From Glebionis coronaria (taxonomy: Eukaryota; Streptophyta; Magnoliopsida; Asterales; Asteraceae), in contig CM046875.1 in the NCBI GenBank assembly GCA_025667525.1, positions 284,908,140 through 284,972,139 of the forward strand: a stretch of DNA of 64,000 nucleotides. The letters are read 5' to 3'. Below are positions 22,872 through 36,710 of the stretch, piece after piece (position 1 is the stretch's first letter; the number at the start of each line of letters is the position of its first letter). The notes beneath the pieces are model-generated. The model was not told the origin of the DNA and did not search any database. It worked only from the letters and a program-made list of their open reading frames with translations. Made by a program: the position numbers and the translations under genes.

Positions 22872-23994
22872 ATCGTCTAATGCCATACAACTTAAAAGAC
22901 TAGTCCTACTAACTGTTGTCACAGTTTAGTTAGGGATTAATGAAAAGATACTACAATTGATAAACTAATCTACAAGAGTTACTAGGTCATTCACGTGACT
23001 AAGAAGGCTCCTCGGTCCCACAAGAAGAAGATTTCTTCAATGTCTTTCAGAGACGCTTGATATCCTCCTCAATTGGTGCTTTTGGAAAAGCCCCAATACA
23101 ATCATTTCACGATCAAGGAATTAAAGGAACAAAATCAAAGAATGAATCGAGCAAACAAATTATGAGTCAATAAGAGTTTAATCACGTAGATGCTAAATTC
23201 TTAAGCCCACACGTTTATGAATCATTATTCCATGGATTGATCAAGTCCTTCTAAATAAGATTCAGAAATTTGTAGTTCAACAATCTATAATTTCCTTGTT
23301 CAAATAAATGTCCAATTTATTCAACGATTATAAATCACTTTAGTAGAAACAAATGAGAAACTGATTTAGTAGAAAATGGTCAGTGATATGATATGGAATC
23401 CTAGTTGGCATGTGAACACCATAACAATCAATCTTAGTTCCTAACAATCAATAGTACCATCTCAGACAAACTTGTTTTTATCAAAACAATATAATGTCGA
23501 AGATTAATGAAAATGCAAATTAGATTTGCTAAACGAAATGAACGAATCGATAAATCAAGAATAAGAACCAAGGAAATCAAAATCCTTGTAACCAAAATAA
23601 TACCAGCAAGAATATTAACCATTTCGTTGGGATCAGGTATATCCACAACTTAGTTAATCTCGAGAATAACAAGATTCATTTCAGGAATAGCTTCAGCGCT
23701 AGCATTAAAATGACTAGGGTGGCTTCGTGACAATCTACGTCATATAAATATCTCGTATAAATATAAAATTATCATTTATAATTAAATAAATGAAAACATA
23801 CCTTGTAATTCACAAGTTCAAATAATCGATAAAGTTTACAACAACATATATATAATGCCATATATATAAATACTTTCATTCTCGTCCATTGGCAACTAGG
23901 AGGTTTCGCTTACAACAGTTATAGTTAAAAGATTTCAAAAATTCATTTTTGGAAAAAAATTTCGTTCTCTATAACTTGAGCTCTGATGCCAATC
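22872..23994 (-). other. Gypsy-1 leader and gag N-terminal region, decayed
   Basis: Homologous to 47060-48000 of gypsy-2, for example the shared minus-strand frame around DIPDPNEMVNI. No intact frame. It ends at the primer-binding site. Confidence 0.5.
23978..23991 (-). other. Gypsy-1 primer-binding site
   Basis: On the minus strand TGGCATCAGAGCTC lies 3 nt from the LTR end, close to the tRNA-iMet consensus TGGTATCAGAGC. Confidence 0.75.
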
Positions 23995-26827
23995 TGTAAC
24001 ACCCCCAAATTTTGGTCATAACAGCGGAAGGGTCATTCGGTGTTACTATCATGGTTCAATCTCATAATCATAGAAAACGGCTCAAAACGAGTCATTTTAA
24101 TAAAAATGTCCATTCATTTTCATTTAACAATAAGACTTTTCACACGGTCCCAGATAACTTAAAGTTTACAAACACAGTAAATAATAAAAGATTCTTTGAA
24201 TGGATATAATTTATGAAAGCGGGCCAAAACATTTCAAATAAGCAAGCTTCACGAAACCGCCTTCATCGAGTGCCTTCCCAATGGACCTGAGATAAAACAT
24301 GCTAAAAAGTCAGCAAAATTTGCCGAGTGAATCTATAGAGTTTAATTTAAATAAAGAGAACACAAGTATTCAAAGTAACCTTCCATGGTTAATAATTCAT
24401 CAAAGACAATTATGTTGTACAGACATAATTATCGTGTCATTACATAAGTCTCGTGACATTGAACGTTAACATATATTATTTCAGCCCAACACACCTAGCC
24501 AAGTGCGTATATGTCTCTTATACAATGCATCCGATGTTTCATTCTTAGTGCATCACAACACCACGCGATAGCTAGTCGCGACCGGACTGGGCGTCACCCC
24601 GATAGATCTATCCATAGCATTAGCGTTACTTCGATTAACAATTCACGGTTCATGGGTCTTTTAAGGCTAAACAAACTTATGTAATAACTTTCATCTAAAT
24701 ATACAATTAAGTTCCTTTTCAATTTTAAAACAATCATGAGTTTATCACAACTTATAGTTTTACCTTTCAATTTCAATAAATACTTTTCAAGTAAACAGGA
24801 TTCCCACCACTTCTCGTTGCACCCATTAATGGGATTTCCACAACTTCTCGTTGTACCCATTATTTTTATTAAAACAAGCATGTTATCCCCCTCGCGGGTT
24901 TTATAAAACAAGTAAACATGTTAAAAGCGAGGCTATAGACTCACCTTAGCCAAAAGTGGTAATGAGACGATCGCCGACGATTAGTGATGCCCGTTTAAAC
25001 ACGAAAACCGCAACCTACCAAATAAGGCGCGTTCGTTAATAATCGACTTAAGTATAAATCATACTTAAATAAAATAAAAATCAAACTTACAAAACCAAGA
25101 AAACCCCGGAAATTTAATAATACAAGTGTTATTACTATACCCTTTTATTCAACACTATTCTTTTAAACAATTGCACTCTCGATATTGACCCGTCCTAAGA
25201 CGCCAAGTCAACGCAAGTCAAATTATCATTTTACTTCTCTCGGACCAGTAGCTAAGTCATTTATATAATGACTTAACACTTGAGTAAATCACTATGTCCA
25301 ATAGTGAATACTCAACTCACGCCACATAAGTATTGAACTACGTGTCCAAAATACCAATCAGCATGTACACTCCAAATGTACACACCAATCTACTCTATCT
25401 ACACTTGTCCGATTTCGACGAAACTTGGTCACAAACTCACATATAATATGAATAAGGCTCAGTTTAAGTTTCATTCAAAAATATTACTTTTAAGACCTTC
25501 TGCCCGACACATCTATGAGTTACAAAAACCGGACAGTTTTACGCCTTCAACTCGTAAAACCATTTTGACATGTCTAAACAACTCCATTTATAAAACCGAC
25601 ACTCGGGTTTGAAAATAGACTCATGACCTGAGGTTTAGACTTTAACATCAGTCCTTGAACATTTTGTAACTTTTGTAACTTCGCACTCGTGTGGAGTTGG
25701 AAGTCCTACTTTATATCAAATCGAAGCTAACGAAATTCTCTACGACCCTATCTTATTAGTATAACGAGATTCATACAGTAGGTTACCCAAAAATGGCCTT
25801 GAACTTACTGCCTAAAAATACATGTTTAAAAATCATACCAGAACAATATTTTGACCCATTTTAACAATTTATATACTCCTAATATTACCCAAATGTCATC
25901 CTCATCCATCTATCTAACCTATAACACACTTGAATGATCATCCAAAATTTTACCCACTCAAAAATCCATACATGCAAGTACTCAAAATTTTAAATATAAT
26001 AATATTAACACTACATACAAGCATATAAATAGATCAAACAACCTTGTTCTTCATCAAAATTTGAAAGTTCTTGCATGTGTGTAAAAATTACACCAAAATG
26101 ATCACCATCAATTTCCTAGATGGGATATTAACTAGTTTCTTTTGATTCAAATTCAAAAATCAAAAATCAAAGGGTTTTGTGTGGGAGGGGTGGACGGTTT
26201 TAACAAGAGGGAGAGAAGAGAGATGATTTGTTTTATAAAAATGAATTTTATATAAAACTTAGGTAGTGGAAAATCCTTATATAGTGGGGTGGAGGGGTAA
26301 TTTTTGCCAAATTTTCATAGTTTTGGTCCAAAATGTAATTAAATAGTTGTAAGGGTAGAAAATGTAAATTTTAAATTTTGAAAATATTTACGGGACTCGG
26401 GTTTCGTAAAAATACTCTTTAAAAGTTAAAACGCTTCATAAATATAATAATATAACTTCGACACGACTTAAAACGTAATTAAATCGAAAACGTCAAAAAT
26501 ATTAAATATCGAGACAATCGATAATAAAACGTAAATTTTCGGGCATCCGTCGGTATCGCGATCATTAGTAGTTCTCGTCATTCGTTAAAACGTAAAACAC
26601 GAGAAATAAAAATAAATACAATAAAATCATTCATATGATAAATTTGAGAATATATTATCGATACTTAATGTTTTTCTTGTCAGTTTTCATTGAAACGACA
26701 TTCTTGCGTTAAGTTTCATACTACAACTTTCTCGGTTAACCGATAATTTAGAATTCTCATTAAACTAAACATATAATATTTGATAGTCGAGATTAAAATA
26801 TCGACATAAAATTGACGGATTGTCACA
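23995..26827 (-). mobile_element. Gypsy-1 5' LTR (2833 bp)
   Basis: Partner of 13385-16309, with the same ends and in direct orientation. It lacks about 90 bp around 25665. The target duplication GCTAT follows at 26828-26832, after which copia gag resumes in frame. Confidence 0.95.
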
Positions 26828-28173
26828 GCTATGTCAACATCTAGTTCAGACAATGAGGTATATGATGACTCGTATTGTACCAAAGCATGTAGGAAAAATA
26901 CTGAGTCATTAAATAATCAAATAAGAAAACTAAATGCTGATTACATAAATTCTGATAATGATTTAGACAACTAAAAACGTGCTTTAGAACAATTAGAGTC
27001 TACCATTAGAGAATACAAGCAAATAGAAAATGAATATAAAGAGCACATTGAAATCTTAGAAAGAGATGCTAGAGAAAAGGATGATTTCATTAAGGAATTA
27101 ACTGATGAAGTTGAAATCTTTAGAGCTAATAAGAAGGTAGATGATCAAACTATTGAAAATTTGGAAAAGCTTCTAAGGATCTCACTAAGGCAGTTGAAAT
27201 TGGACAATCTCCAAGAGATAAAATAGGATTTGGTGTCAAGAATGAACATGCTACTTTTCCACCACCACCTGCTAACATACATGGACCCATTCCTAGGAAA
27301 GATCTTTCTTGGACTGGTCTTCCTTGTTTTGCCAACCAGGCTGATATTGAGTTTTGCTTAAATGATTATATAAAAACCAGTGAGGTTAGGGATTTTGAAA
27401 AAGAACAAGCTGCTTTAAAGCAGTGGAAAATAGATAATCTTGTCCTCTTCTCTAAAGAAGGTTTGTTTGCTAGTGACATTAGTTCTAAGAACACTTCATC
27501 TAGAGCTAGTAGTATAACAGAAACTAAAACTAAAACTACTAGTCCAAAACCTTACAAAACCACCACTAGATATGCAGAGATGTATAGGCTTAGACCCAAC
27601 AGAAATGTGGTTAGAGGAAATCAAAGAAACTGGAACAATCAAAAGTCTATTCAGTTAGGACAAGACTTTGTGAAAAACACCAAACCTTGCTTCACTTGTG
27701 GCGGTTTTGATCACATATATCAAGACTGCAAAGAAACCATGGGAATGGTAGCTGCAAATCCTTTATAAGAAATGCAACCACAAACTATTTTATTGAATGT
27801 AGGGGCAAAAACTTTTTCCCCTACTAATTATATTCCCCCTGCTTTGAGAAATAAGGCAACTGATAAGTATGTTGTGCCAGCTTTAAGAAAGAAAAATGAA
27901 TCATACCCTCAATCTAGTTCTAATGTGACCAGACCAACATTTCATAATGCATGTGCATCTGGCTATAGACCTTACCAACACACCTATAAAGGCCAGAACA
28001 AGCAATGGGTTCCCCCTGCTAAGCATAGGGATTCCCCTGTCAAGCCCAGGGTTTCCCTTGCTGGCAAAGTCAGGGCCTCTAGGAACATGGGTAGATGGGG
28101 AAAAGCTGTGAAATCCTCAGCTCGTTGGGTTTGGACTCCCAAAAGGGTACTCAACCCAATGGTGTATCTTTAG
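26828..28173 (+). pseudogene. Copia Gag C-terminal part: coiled coil and second zinc knuckle
   Basis: Continues the gag broken at 13384. First comes SSDNEVYDDSYCTKACRK, then a long coiled coil (RALEQLESTIREYKQIENEY...ERDAREKDDFIKELTDEVE). A stop interrupts near 26971 and a frameshift lies near 27165. The conserved block FPPPPANIHGPIPRKDLSW follows, then the second knuckle CFTCGGFDHIYQDC (about 27688-27729), a stop at 27766 and a basic tail ending WVWTPKRVLNPM. Two knuckles flanking a coiled coil are a recurrent design in Asteraceae copia polyproteins. Confidence 0.85.
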
Positions 28174-28431
28174 CCTTTGACAAATTATCCTATTTTGATA
28201 CACGAGGTAGATCTAAGTCAGTAATGGCTTGGGTCCCCAAAAAGAACTAATTTGTTTTTCTTTTTGCAGGTTACAAAGCAGACCAAGAATGACAAAGCCT
28301 ACTAGGATATTGGATGTTCTAGGTGCATGACTGTTTCGTAAGCATACCTGTCAAACTTTGTTCCCCTGCATGACAATGATGGTGTCTCATTTGGGGATGG
28401 ACATGGGACAATCACTGGAAAAGGGACCATT
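28174..28431 (+). pseudogene. Copia protease remnant
   Basis: The region after SVMAWVPKKN carries a degenerate aspartic protease motif: the usual W-D-S-G-C-S-R-H-M-T becomes stop-D-I-G-C-S-R-C-M-T near 28302-28334, so the DSG triad is lost. GDGHGTITGKGTI follows as the expected flap region. Confidence 0.7.
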
Positions 28432-30475
28432 GTGACTAATGGAATGACATTTGATAATGTCTATCTGGTGAAAGAACTGAAGTACAACCTCATTAGTGTG
28501 TCTCAGGTGACTGATAACAAGAACTTTATTCTTTTCACTGACACTGAATGTATGGTGTTGGGTAAGGAGTTTGTTTTACCACCAAACACTCCCATTGTAT
28601 TAAGAACACCAAGGCAGAGGAACATGTACACCATTGACTTAAAGGATATTGTTCTTCAAGACAATGAGAACTATTTCACTGCCAAAGCCTTAATAGATGA
28701 ATGCAAGAAATGGCACAGAAGACTTGTTTATTTGAACTTCAAAAATATGAACAAATTGGTTAAGTTCAATCTTGTTCATGGTCTGCCTTCCAAGACCTTC
28801 ATCAATGATCATACTTGTGTTGCTTGTTTGAAGGGAAAGCAACATAGAGCTTCTTGCAAATCAAAGGTTGCTCTCTCCACCACCAAGCCATTGGAATTAC
28901 TTCACATGGATCTCTTTGGTCCTACATATGTGGCAAGCATGAAGAATAAGTGGTACTGCCTAGTGATTACTGATGACTACTCAAGGTTCACATGGACTTT
29001 CTTTCTGTTTGAAAAGAAGGATACAACAGGAGTACTCAAAGACTTCATCACTCGGATTGAGCTTCAAAAGAGTATAAAGGTGGTGACTATCAGGTATGAC
29101 AATGGTAGAGAGTTCAAGAAGAAAGAGCTGGACATATTTTGCACCAACAAAGGGATCAAGAGGGAATACAACATAGCCAGGACACCTCAACAAAATGGAG
29201 TTGTAGATAGAAGAAACAGAACACTCATTAAAACTGCAAGGACCGTGCTATCTGATTCCAAGCTTCCAATCATCTTTTGGGCTGAGGCTGTAGCCACTGC
29301 TTGTTATGTTCAGAACAGGGCCTTGGTGGTAAAGGCTCACAACAAGACCCCTTATCAGCTATTCAATGGAAGACCTCCTTTGATTGACTTTTTCAGACCT
29401 TTTGGGTGTCATGTAGTAATACTAAACACTCTTGATCATTTGGTAAAGTTCAATGAAAAGGGGGATGATGGATAATGTGTTGGTTACTCACTGACAAGTA
29501 AGGGATATAGGGTCTTCACCAAGAAGACAAGCAAGGTGACAGAAAATTTACATGTAGATTTTCTTGAAGACAAGCCTGATGATGTTCAAACAGGTCCTAA
29601 ATGGTTCTTTAATATTGAAGTGATTTCTAAGTCTATGAATTATATGCATGTTGTCTTGGAAAATACTAACATGTCAGGTACAAACGAACCAACTGTTGTG
29701 GAGAGTCCACCATTGAGGTACATGACTGTACCTTCATTGTTCCCTACTGATGAGGCTACCAAAGGAATTGAAGAAGAAGACGACCTCTCTTAAAAGACTA
29801 GACAACCAGTCTCTCCCTCTGCTAAGTCAACTCATGAAAGCAGTAGAATGTATGAAAGCAGTGGAATCCTGGATTCCCCTGCTGGACCAAATGTTTCTCC
29901 TGTCGTTGAAGAACCAGTTGTGAATGTTGTTGATGATGCAGAGAGAGAATCCCCACTCATTTCTACATCTTCACCAATCACTTTATCAAGCAGTAGAAGC
30001 AGAATCATTAGGCATGGAGGTCCAAGCTATTCAGAGCTACACTCAGCTGATCAGCATTCCTCTCCAAGCCATGCAGTATCATTTGGAAACTCTTTTGAAT
30101 AGTTCTTTCCCAATCAAGATAGTCCCATAGAACCTAATTTGGGAAATGATGAAACTGAAGTCGTCATGAATATGCAGCCTACCTATAGGATCAATAAAGA
30201 TCACCCCCAATCTCAAATCATTGGTGATCTTGATACTCCTAGACAAACAAGGTATCAAGCAAAGGAACACAGCTTCATTGCCAACATCACAATGAAATTT
30301 AATCATGACAATCTACAATGTTGCCTATTCACTGGCTTTTTGTCACAAGAAGAGCCAAAGAATATTTTTTAGGCATTAAATGATCCTAGCTGGGTAGATG
30401 CTATGTAAGAAGAACTACTGCAATTTGATATTCAAGAGGTTTGGATTTTGGTAGATTGTCCAAAATGGGTAAGAC
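28432..30475 (+). pseudogene. Copia integrase and start of reverse transcriptase
   Basis: A single frame with in-frame stops at about 29473, 29791, 30100, 30370 and 30406. The pre-integrase region has WHRRLVYLNFKNMNKL and CVACLKGKQHR, so the second zinc-binding His of HHCC is Tyr. The core shows HMDLFGP (first Asp), RYDNGREF (second Asp) and, exactly 35 residues on, PQQNGVVDRRNRT, where the catalytic Glu is Asp. The tail holds FWAEAVATACYVQNR and the RT linker PSWVDAM...EVWILVD. The enzyme would insert cDNA. Stops, the H-to-Y and the E-to-D changes make it dead. Cut at 30475 by gypsy-2. Confidence 0.9.
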
Positions 30476-33400
30476 TGTAACACCCCCAAATATTCATACT
30501 TTAGTTCAGCGAAAGAGTTGTTGGTGTTACGGGATAGCACATTACTCAGATCATAGACAACGCTTAAAAATCGCGTCGTTCAATAATAAAGCATTTTCCA
30601 TTCATAAATATCAAGTTACATAGGTCCCAAGTCATAGTATCTCATACAATTTTTACAAAGCATTTGAATGGAAATTGTTATTTAAGTGTGGGCCATGAAT
30701 TCTTGTCGTCTTCCCGAGAATTAATTTCAAGTACCTGAGATAAAACATGTTAAAAGAAAAGGTCAGCGAAAATGCCGAGTGAATTCATAGAGTTTAATAA
30801 AACCATTAACATATCATCGGTAAATATAATTGTTACCGAAAATCATTTTATACAATTCCTTGTCTTAGGCCATAAAATAAGCCAAAAACATTCTATACAA
30901 ATCTTTGTCAAAATCATAATATAGGCTTTTGCCTTCAAAACCATTATACGAACCAATGTCGTAAAAACATCATACAATACGTTTATAACGTTGTATAGAG
31001 TTAAATAAAACCGTTATATGAATATGGTTATGTAAAACCAAAACACGAACATAATATCAATAATAAGATCCTGTATTTCTAGTCAGGCAATATATCGTAA
31101 TTCAGTGTGTATAGCAGTATTTTCGTTATTGGATTATTATAAGCCGCATGACATTGCTACCTTACTATAACAAACAACGGGTAGCTAACCTGAAACTCAA
31201 TTGCCCATCTAAAACAGCGTGTCGTCACAATAATCACGCTATGGAAATCTTCTCATACATAAATTCGCTTACCAATCAATGTGGCACGACGGAGATCAAC
31301 TGTTAGGGCGCGAACTGGGGTGATCGTCCCCAAATAGTAATATTATATGCATAAGCGTCTACCAAATCCCGGTAGTTCACAATTCATGCTAATGGGACTT
31401 TTAGTGACATAACCTAACCTTAATAATCCATTTTATTTCATACATCGGGTCATATAGTCATTCATCGGGTCATACAATCATTCGGGTCCAAATCAATAAA
31501 CAAACAATCGGGACAACTGGTGTCCTATATTTAATAAAACTAACATGTTATCTCCCTCGCGGGTTTATAAAACATTTTATAAAAACATTTAAAAGAGTGC
31601 GAGGCTATGAACTCACATTGATTGGGAAAGGCGGTTATCAGCGGTTTGGATGTACGGTACGTGCTTCAATCACGGAAACCTAAACAAATAATACTCGTCT
31701 TAGACTCTTGTCCAATGACTTTATAAAACAATAACTATGTATATATATGATGATTTTATAAATATGATGATGATTAAGTGGAATTGTACATCTTTATTTA
31801 CTCATTATAGTGTCATGTGTTGGTAAATTTTCATACTAGTTTCACTTGTTTAACTTCTTTACTTGTCAAGGCCCAATAAGCCCATTATAGGCCCATTACC
31901 TTATATTAGTCCATCTTATACTTTTAACATCAGTCCTATGCTTACATGTTAGGTCCAAGTGGGTTAAGCCCAATAAGCAAGTTTATTAGTGTTTAGCAAA
32001 ATTAGTTGGATTAATAGTCCAATAAGGCTAATTTGGCCCGTTAATGTCCGTATGTTATAAAACTCGGTTTTTATCGATTTTTTACTTGTAATATGTACTT
32101 ATATATCAGTATATGAGTTATGAAAATTTTATATTAAACGGATCCGACCGTCTAAGTTTTAATTGACGAAAACGTTAATTTTACGGTTTTAGCCAAAAAG
32201 ACGTAAAACTTATGTTTATAGTTTTATAACTTATAAACTTATCAGATTGTCATCTTTATAAAATTTCCCATTTATTTATTATTGTACATACTTATATAAA
32301 TGTAATATATAAGTTAGTGGGTTTTAATTTACATTTATACTATATTTATTTGAGTGCTATTATAATACTATTATACTTTAATTTCACAAATCTGATTTTT
32401 AGTTTCACTCTCACCATTTTTATCATATCTTGAGTTCTACAAGGAGATAGAAGCTCATTTTTGGATGACATAAACTTCATATTATTTTTTACAATTAATT
32501 GTTTTTAGCTGCTGCTCAATCCATGTCTAAGTGTCCCTAACAGTCCTCACAAAACAGACTATTCAGATTGGTACATCAATTTTGTTTTGATCATATCTCG
32601 CTCATTATAATAATTCCATTGCGTGGCCAAATATCACATGTGTACAAGACTTAATACTTACTGTATATTGATTTTTCCATACCATTTTATCAGTTTAACA
32701 TATGGTTATTTACTGTTTTTATAAAGCCAACTAAATTAAGCAAGATTTTAACCTTTTTACATATGGTTTTCCATCTTTTTAACCATGTTTATCAACACAT
32801 GATCCCCACACAATATTTTTATCATCATATACATATACATTAGGAAAGAAAATACATTTTACATTTACAAAATAACAATGAAAATGGGAAGAATGATCTT
32901 GTTTACCAACCATGACTATAACTTGTCTTTTGATGACAACACCTTGAGGTACACCATATTTATCTTCAAGATCACCTTCCACCAAGAAAACTTGTTGATA
33001 AATCAGCCCTAGGACACAATCAAATAACCTACTTGGATGTTATAATGATCACCAATCAACAAGGCTTCAAAGGTTCTTTATCATATGTGTAGATAACACA
33101 AGATTTGTTGTTAAAATTGATCAAAATGGGGTGTTTGATGGTGGTTTTTAGACGACAAGGGTGAGAGGAGTGAGAGGATTTTATGGTGGTTTACATGAGA
33201 TGAAATGTGTAAATGGTTTGGTGAAAATGGTTTTGATGGTGTGTAGCTTGTTTAGCTAAGTAAAGTTAACAAGTGTAACTTATTAGCTTACAAGTTTGAC
33301 ACCTCAAAGGTGTGTTTGATAAGCTTGTCGTCCCATGTACTGGGGGTGGGGAAAGTTTATCTTGTCTCATCCCCATTTAATTACGGGTACTCCTCGATTC

Positions 33401-33881
33401 TAGTTTCCTCGATTTGCGTGCCCTCGGGTCGTTTTACGAAAAACATTTTTATAAATTATGAATCAACGACACAAAACGAATCTAATAAAAATTGTCTCAT
33501 AAAAAACGGAGGTCAAAAACGTAAATACGTAAACCTAGGGTTTCCGGTTTAGTCGTAAAGGATGTTAAATTATGAACGTAAGTCCTAATCTCTTCTTTTA
33601 AATTTGTGAGTTTATAAACCAACACAAATTTAAAATCCCAAAATAATATTCACGGATAAATTTTTTTTTTCTTGAAATATCGGACTGTCACCAAAAAACG
33701 GTGTATGTAAACGTAAGCACGTAACGTAGAGTCCTTCGGTTTAAACGTAGTCGATGCTACTTCAAGACGTAAACACAAATTTCTGCCCATAAATGAGTGA
33801 GTTCATATTATAACATTAAAATAATGTTTTTAAATAATACTTGAGAATAAAATATCGATCATAAATTGACGGATTGTCACA
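30476..33881 (-). mobile_element. Gypsy-2 3' LTR (3406 bp)
   Basis: TGTAACACCCCCAAATATTC...GACGGATTGTCACA, with target duplication AAGAC at 30471-30475 and 57846-57850. Ends and several internal blocks (GAGATAAAACATG, CCCTCGCGGG, GAGGCTAT-ACTCAC) are shared with gypsy-1, but the rest differs, so the two are sister subfamilies. It retains a ~110-bp block (about 30970-31075) missing from its partner. Confidence 0.95.
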
Positions 33882-33901
33882 GCATTTACCCCTAAACAGG
33901 A
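33882..33901 (-). other. Gypsy-2 polypurine tract
   Basis: The element strand reads TCCTGTTTAGGGGTAAATGC directly before the LTR start TGTGACAATCC. An exact copy of its core recurs at 35826-35844. Confidence 0.7.
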
Positions 33902-35100
33902 TCTTTGTCCTCAAAGATCGATTTATCTTACTACTCGCTTCTTATAGAGTTAAAGACATGTGGGTATTTCCTCTACATCCGGTCTTTTCTCACAAGTGTA
34001 ATCCATTACAATACGCGAGTTTCATCAAACATAACTACGGGAATAAGATCAGGCTTAAGTTGACTTACTTTCTCTATCCATGATGTTCACGGGTTTTTGA
34101 TGAATGCAACTTTCTGCCGATCTAAACTTTACTAAGAAACAATCATATTTTCACTTGATAGACATTTTATCAAGTTCGATATACAAAAAATAATTCACGC
34201 AGCCCTTGAAGTCCTAGGGTAGATCCAGCTTATATGCCTTTCAAACCAACTTTTACATTATCTCAATGGTCCCATACAACGGGGACTTATTTCCCATGAT
34301 CCTTCAGATCATCAATTCATTTTTCCAAGGTGAAATTTTTTGGCATAACTTCGCTACCCATCCTGCACTTCAAGATCTACATTTCATATTCACATAACCT
34401 CCTGCCCACTACCGGCAGTCAATAATCATATCCTAATTTCAAAAACCATTTCAGGTTCATGGGTCAGGTATTTTTGTAAGGTTAGGTTTGTCATCGTAGG
34501 CAACCTTAAACCTAAAAGACATGTCCAACTTCACAATGGGTGTATGTCTGGTGTCTTCATCCCAACTCCTGCTTACAGATGCTCTCATATATATATCCTC
34601 ACAAGATTCGATCTCGATCCTAATACGATAATTATCAATGATAATCTCTCCAAAGGAAAAACGATTATATGGTTCATTACCAAAGGTCAATCATTCAAAC
34701 ATAAAACAACACTTCTAGTGTTTGTATCATTACTTTACCTCGCCCCTTCGATTGGGGTAGTAAACAGTACTCTCATCAAGGTTCGTTCCCAATGACATCT
34801 AAGCAAATCTCTAGAAACTCGATGCGAAGCGAGGATCTTGATAGAGATGATCGATACAAGCACACCATGCTTAAATAACTCCTTTAAATACAAAAGAGTC
34901 AATTTCTTCATGAGAATCTATCATTAACAAGAATGATATTAGCATATTTGGTCAGTCTGTCGACGATGACCCAAATCGAATCAAATTCAGATGATGACCT
35001 TTGCAATAGTTAGACGTTTACTAATGTATGAGGCAATGTCTGCCTTCATAATTTGCCATCAGTACAACTTCTTCAGATAAAGATACATTTAGTCAGAATG
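33902..35100 (-). pseudogene. Gypsy-2 integrase remnant
   Basis: Minus strand near 34990-34900 reads FDSIWVIVDRLTKYANIILV, the integrase core block (D-SIWVIVDRLTKSAHF-like) with its catalytic Asp. To the left, GKLSP and GTIEIM traces near 34280 correspond to the GPF/Y region. No long frame survives. Confidence 0.7.
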
Positions 35101-35825
35101 ACATGAATAGAATACATAATCTTATGAGATTCCAACACAACTAAATCTCAAAATCTCCATATTTAGGCAACCACAAGTGGCCTTTAAAACATTTAACGCC
35201 ATCGGCTTCTCAATTCTAATGGTTCACATTAGCCGCGAACCTCTTTTTATTATCTATATTATCCTTTTTACAAACATCAGCTATTTTTAAATTGTTCGGG
35301 CAAACTATCTTGCACAGTCATTATTAAGGAACACATCCTAATTGATTCCTTATCCTTTCTACATAATGTGTCAGTATTTACATTCACCTTCCTTGATGAA
35401 ATAATTATCATAACTACATTTCATTCAGAAATTATTTCTTCATATTTTCTAAGTTTTAGTTTCGTCTCAACTATTATTTTTTTATCAGTTTCGCTCAATC
35501 CAACGTCTAAAGCGTCAATAACTATTACAAGTAATTAAATAATAAATATTCAATTTTTATGAAATGTAAACGTAAAAAGTTTTAAATTTCTCAGTTCGTC
35601 CAATTTATAGAAAAATATTCAAATATAAATTTGAATTTAGTTAACACGATTTTTGTTGATTTATAGAAAGTAATTAATAAGTTCCGTCAATGTCCAAAAA
35701 ATTCTTTGTTTATACTTTGGTCAATATTTTCTTAGTTGAAAAGCAAAAATTGTTGTTTCAAATTCCAAGTCATGGTTTAAATGGTTTCTTTAATCCCTCT
35801 TAGGTTGTCTTGAGGTATACACAAA

Positions 35826-35844
35826 CATTTACCCCTAAACAGGA
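35826..35844 (-). other. Second, internal copy of the gypsy-2 polypurine tract
   Basis: CATTTACCCCTAAACAGGA (+ strand) is identical over 19 bp to 33883-33901. It lies about 1.9 kb further in, between integrase and RT remnants, where a central PPT would be expected. Confidence 0.6.
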
Positions 35845-36169
35845 GTTTAGTTAAATGATTTGGGTATAAGGGAATGATTCCTTAAAAAAAATCCTTTGAT
35901 AAAATATTTGTCAAAACATATTTGCACTTTCTTTTTGGTAAAACCCAAAGTCTTAAATAGCTCTAATCTTTGAAGACTCAATATATTCCATTATCTATTA
36001 ATCACACGATCAAATAATGTAAAGGATTAATCCTTAAATCACATGTTAAATATTAAAGGTACAGATTTTCATTGTTCGGCCAATTCAGGGCAGTCGATAT
36101 ATAATTATTAACTCCTTCCTATTCTTATAAACAAACAGATGGTCCTTAATGAGGACAATCATGAATTTA

Positions 36170-36710
36170 TCAAATTACAGCCTACACACGTGATTCACCA
36201 AATTTATGGATGCTACATGTGCATCAGTCAATCCAAACAACATAACATGAAACTCATAAGGGTCATTACAAGTTCTGGATGTAGCGATTGGAATGTATAA
36301 TCTTTTTCGCGGATGCGAAGTTGATGATAACCATGTCGTGGATCAAATCTTTAGAACATACGCTAGAACCTTGTATATGATCGAACAAATATTCCATCTT
36401 GGGTATTAGATGTAGATTTTGATCGTCAATTTACCTAGTTCACGGTAATCAATAAACATAAGGAATGATAACACCATAGCTCTTCATGATGAAGAGCTTG
36501 GTTGAATAAAAGCTTTCTCCGATAACTCTCTCAGTTGTACGGTAACACTTTCAATTTAGATGGTGTTGATGTATAGTGCATATGCCACAGGTACAACATC
36601 GGGAATATAATCAATTCCAATTTCAACTTGCCTTAATGGCGAATGTCTAGGTAATTCACCAGCAAATACCTCCTAAAATGTCAGATAACAGAAACGTCTT
36701 TTAATAAATC
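36170..36710 (-). pseudogene. Gypsy-2 reverse transcriptase remnant
   Basis: Minus strand: VMLFGLTDAHVASINLVNHV near 36240-36190 corresponds to the VMPFGLTNAP-VF-DLMN block. Further right, PRHSPLRQVEIGIDYIPDVV (near 36650-36590) corresponds to the LPPPRQVEF-IDL-PGAAPVA-APYR block. Frames are broken throughout. Nucleotide layout parallels gypsy-1 17740-18200. Confidence 0.7.
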
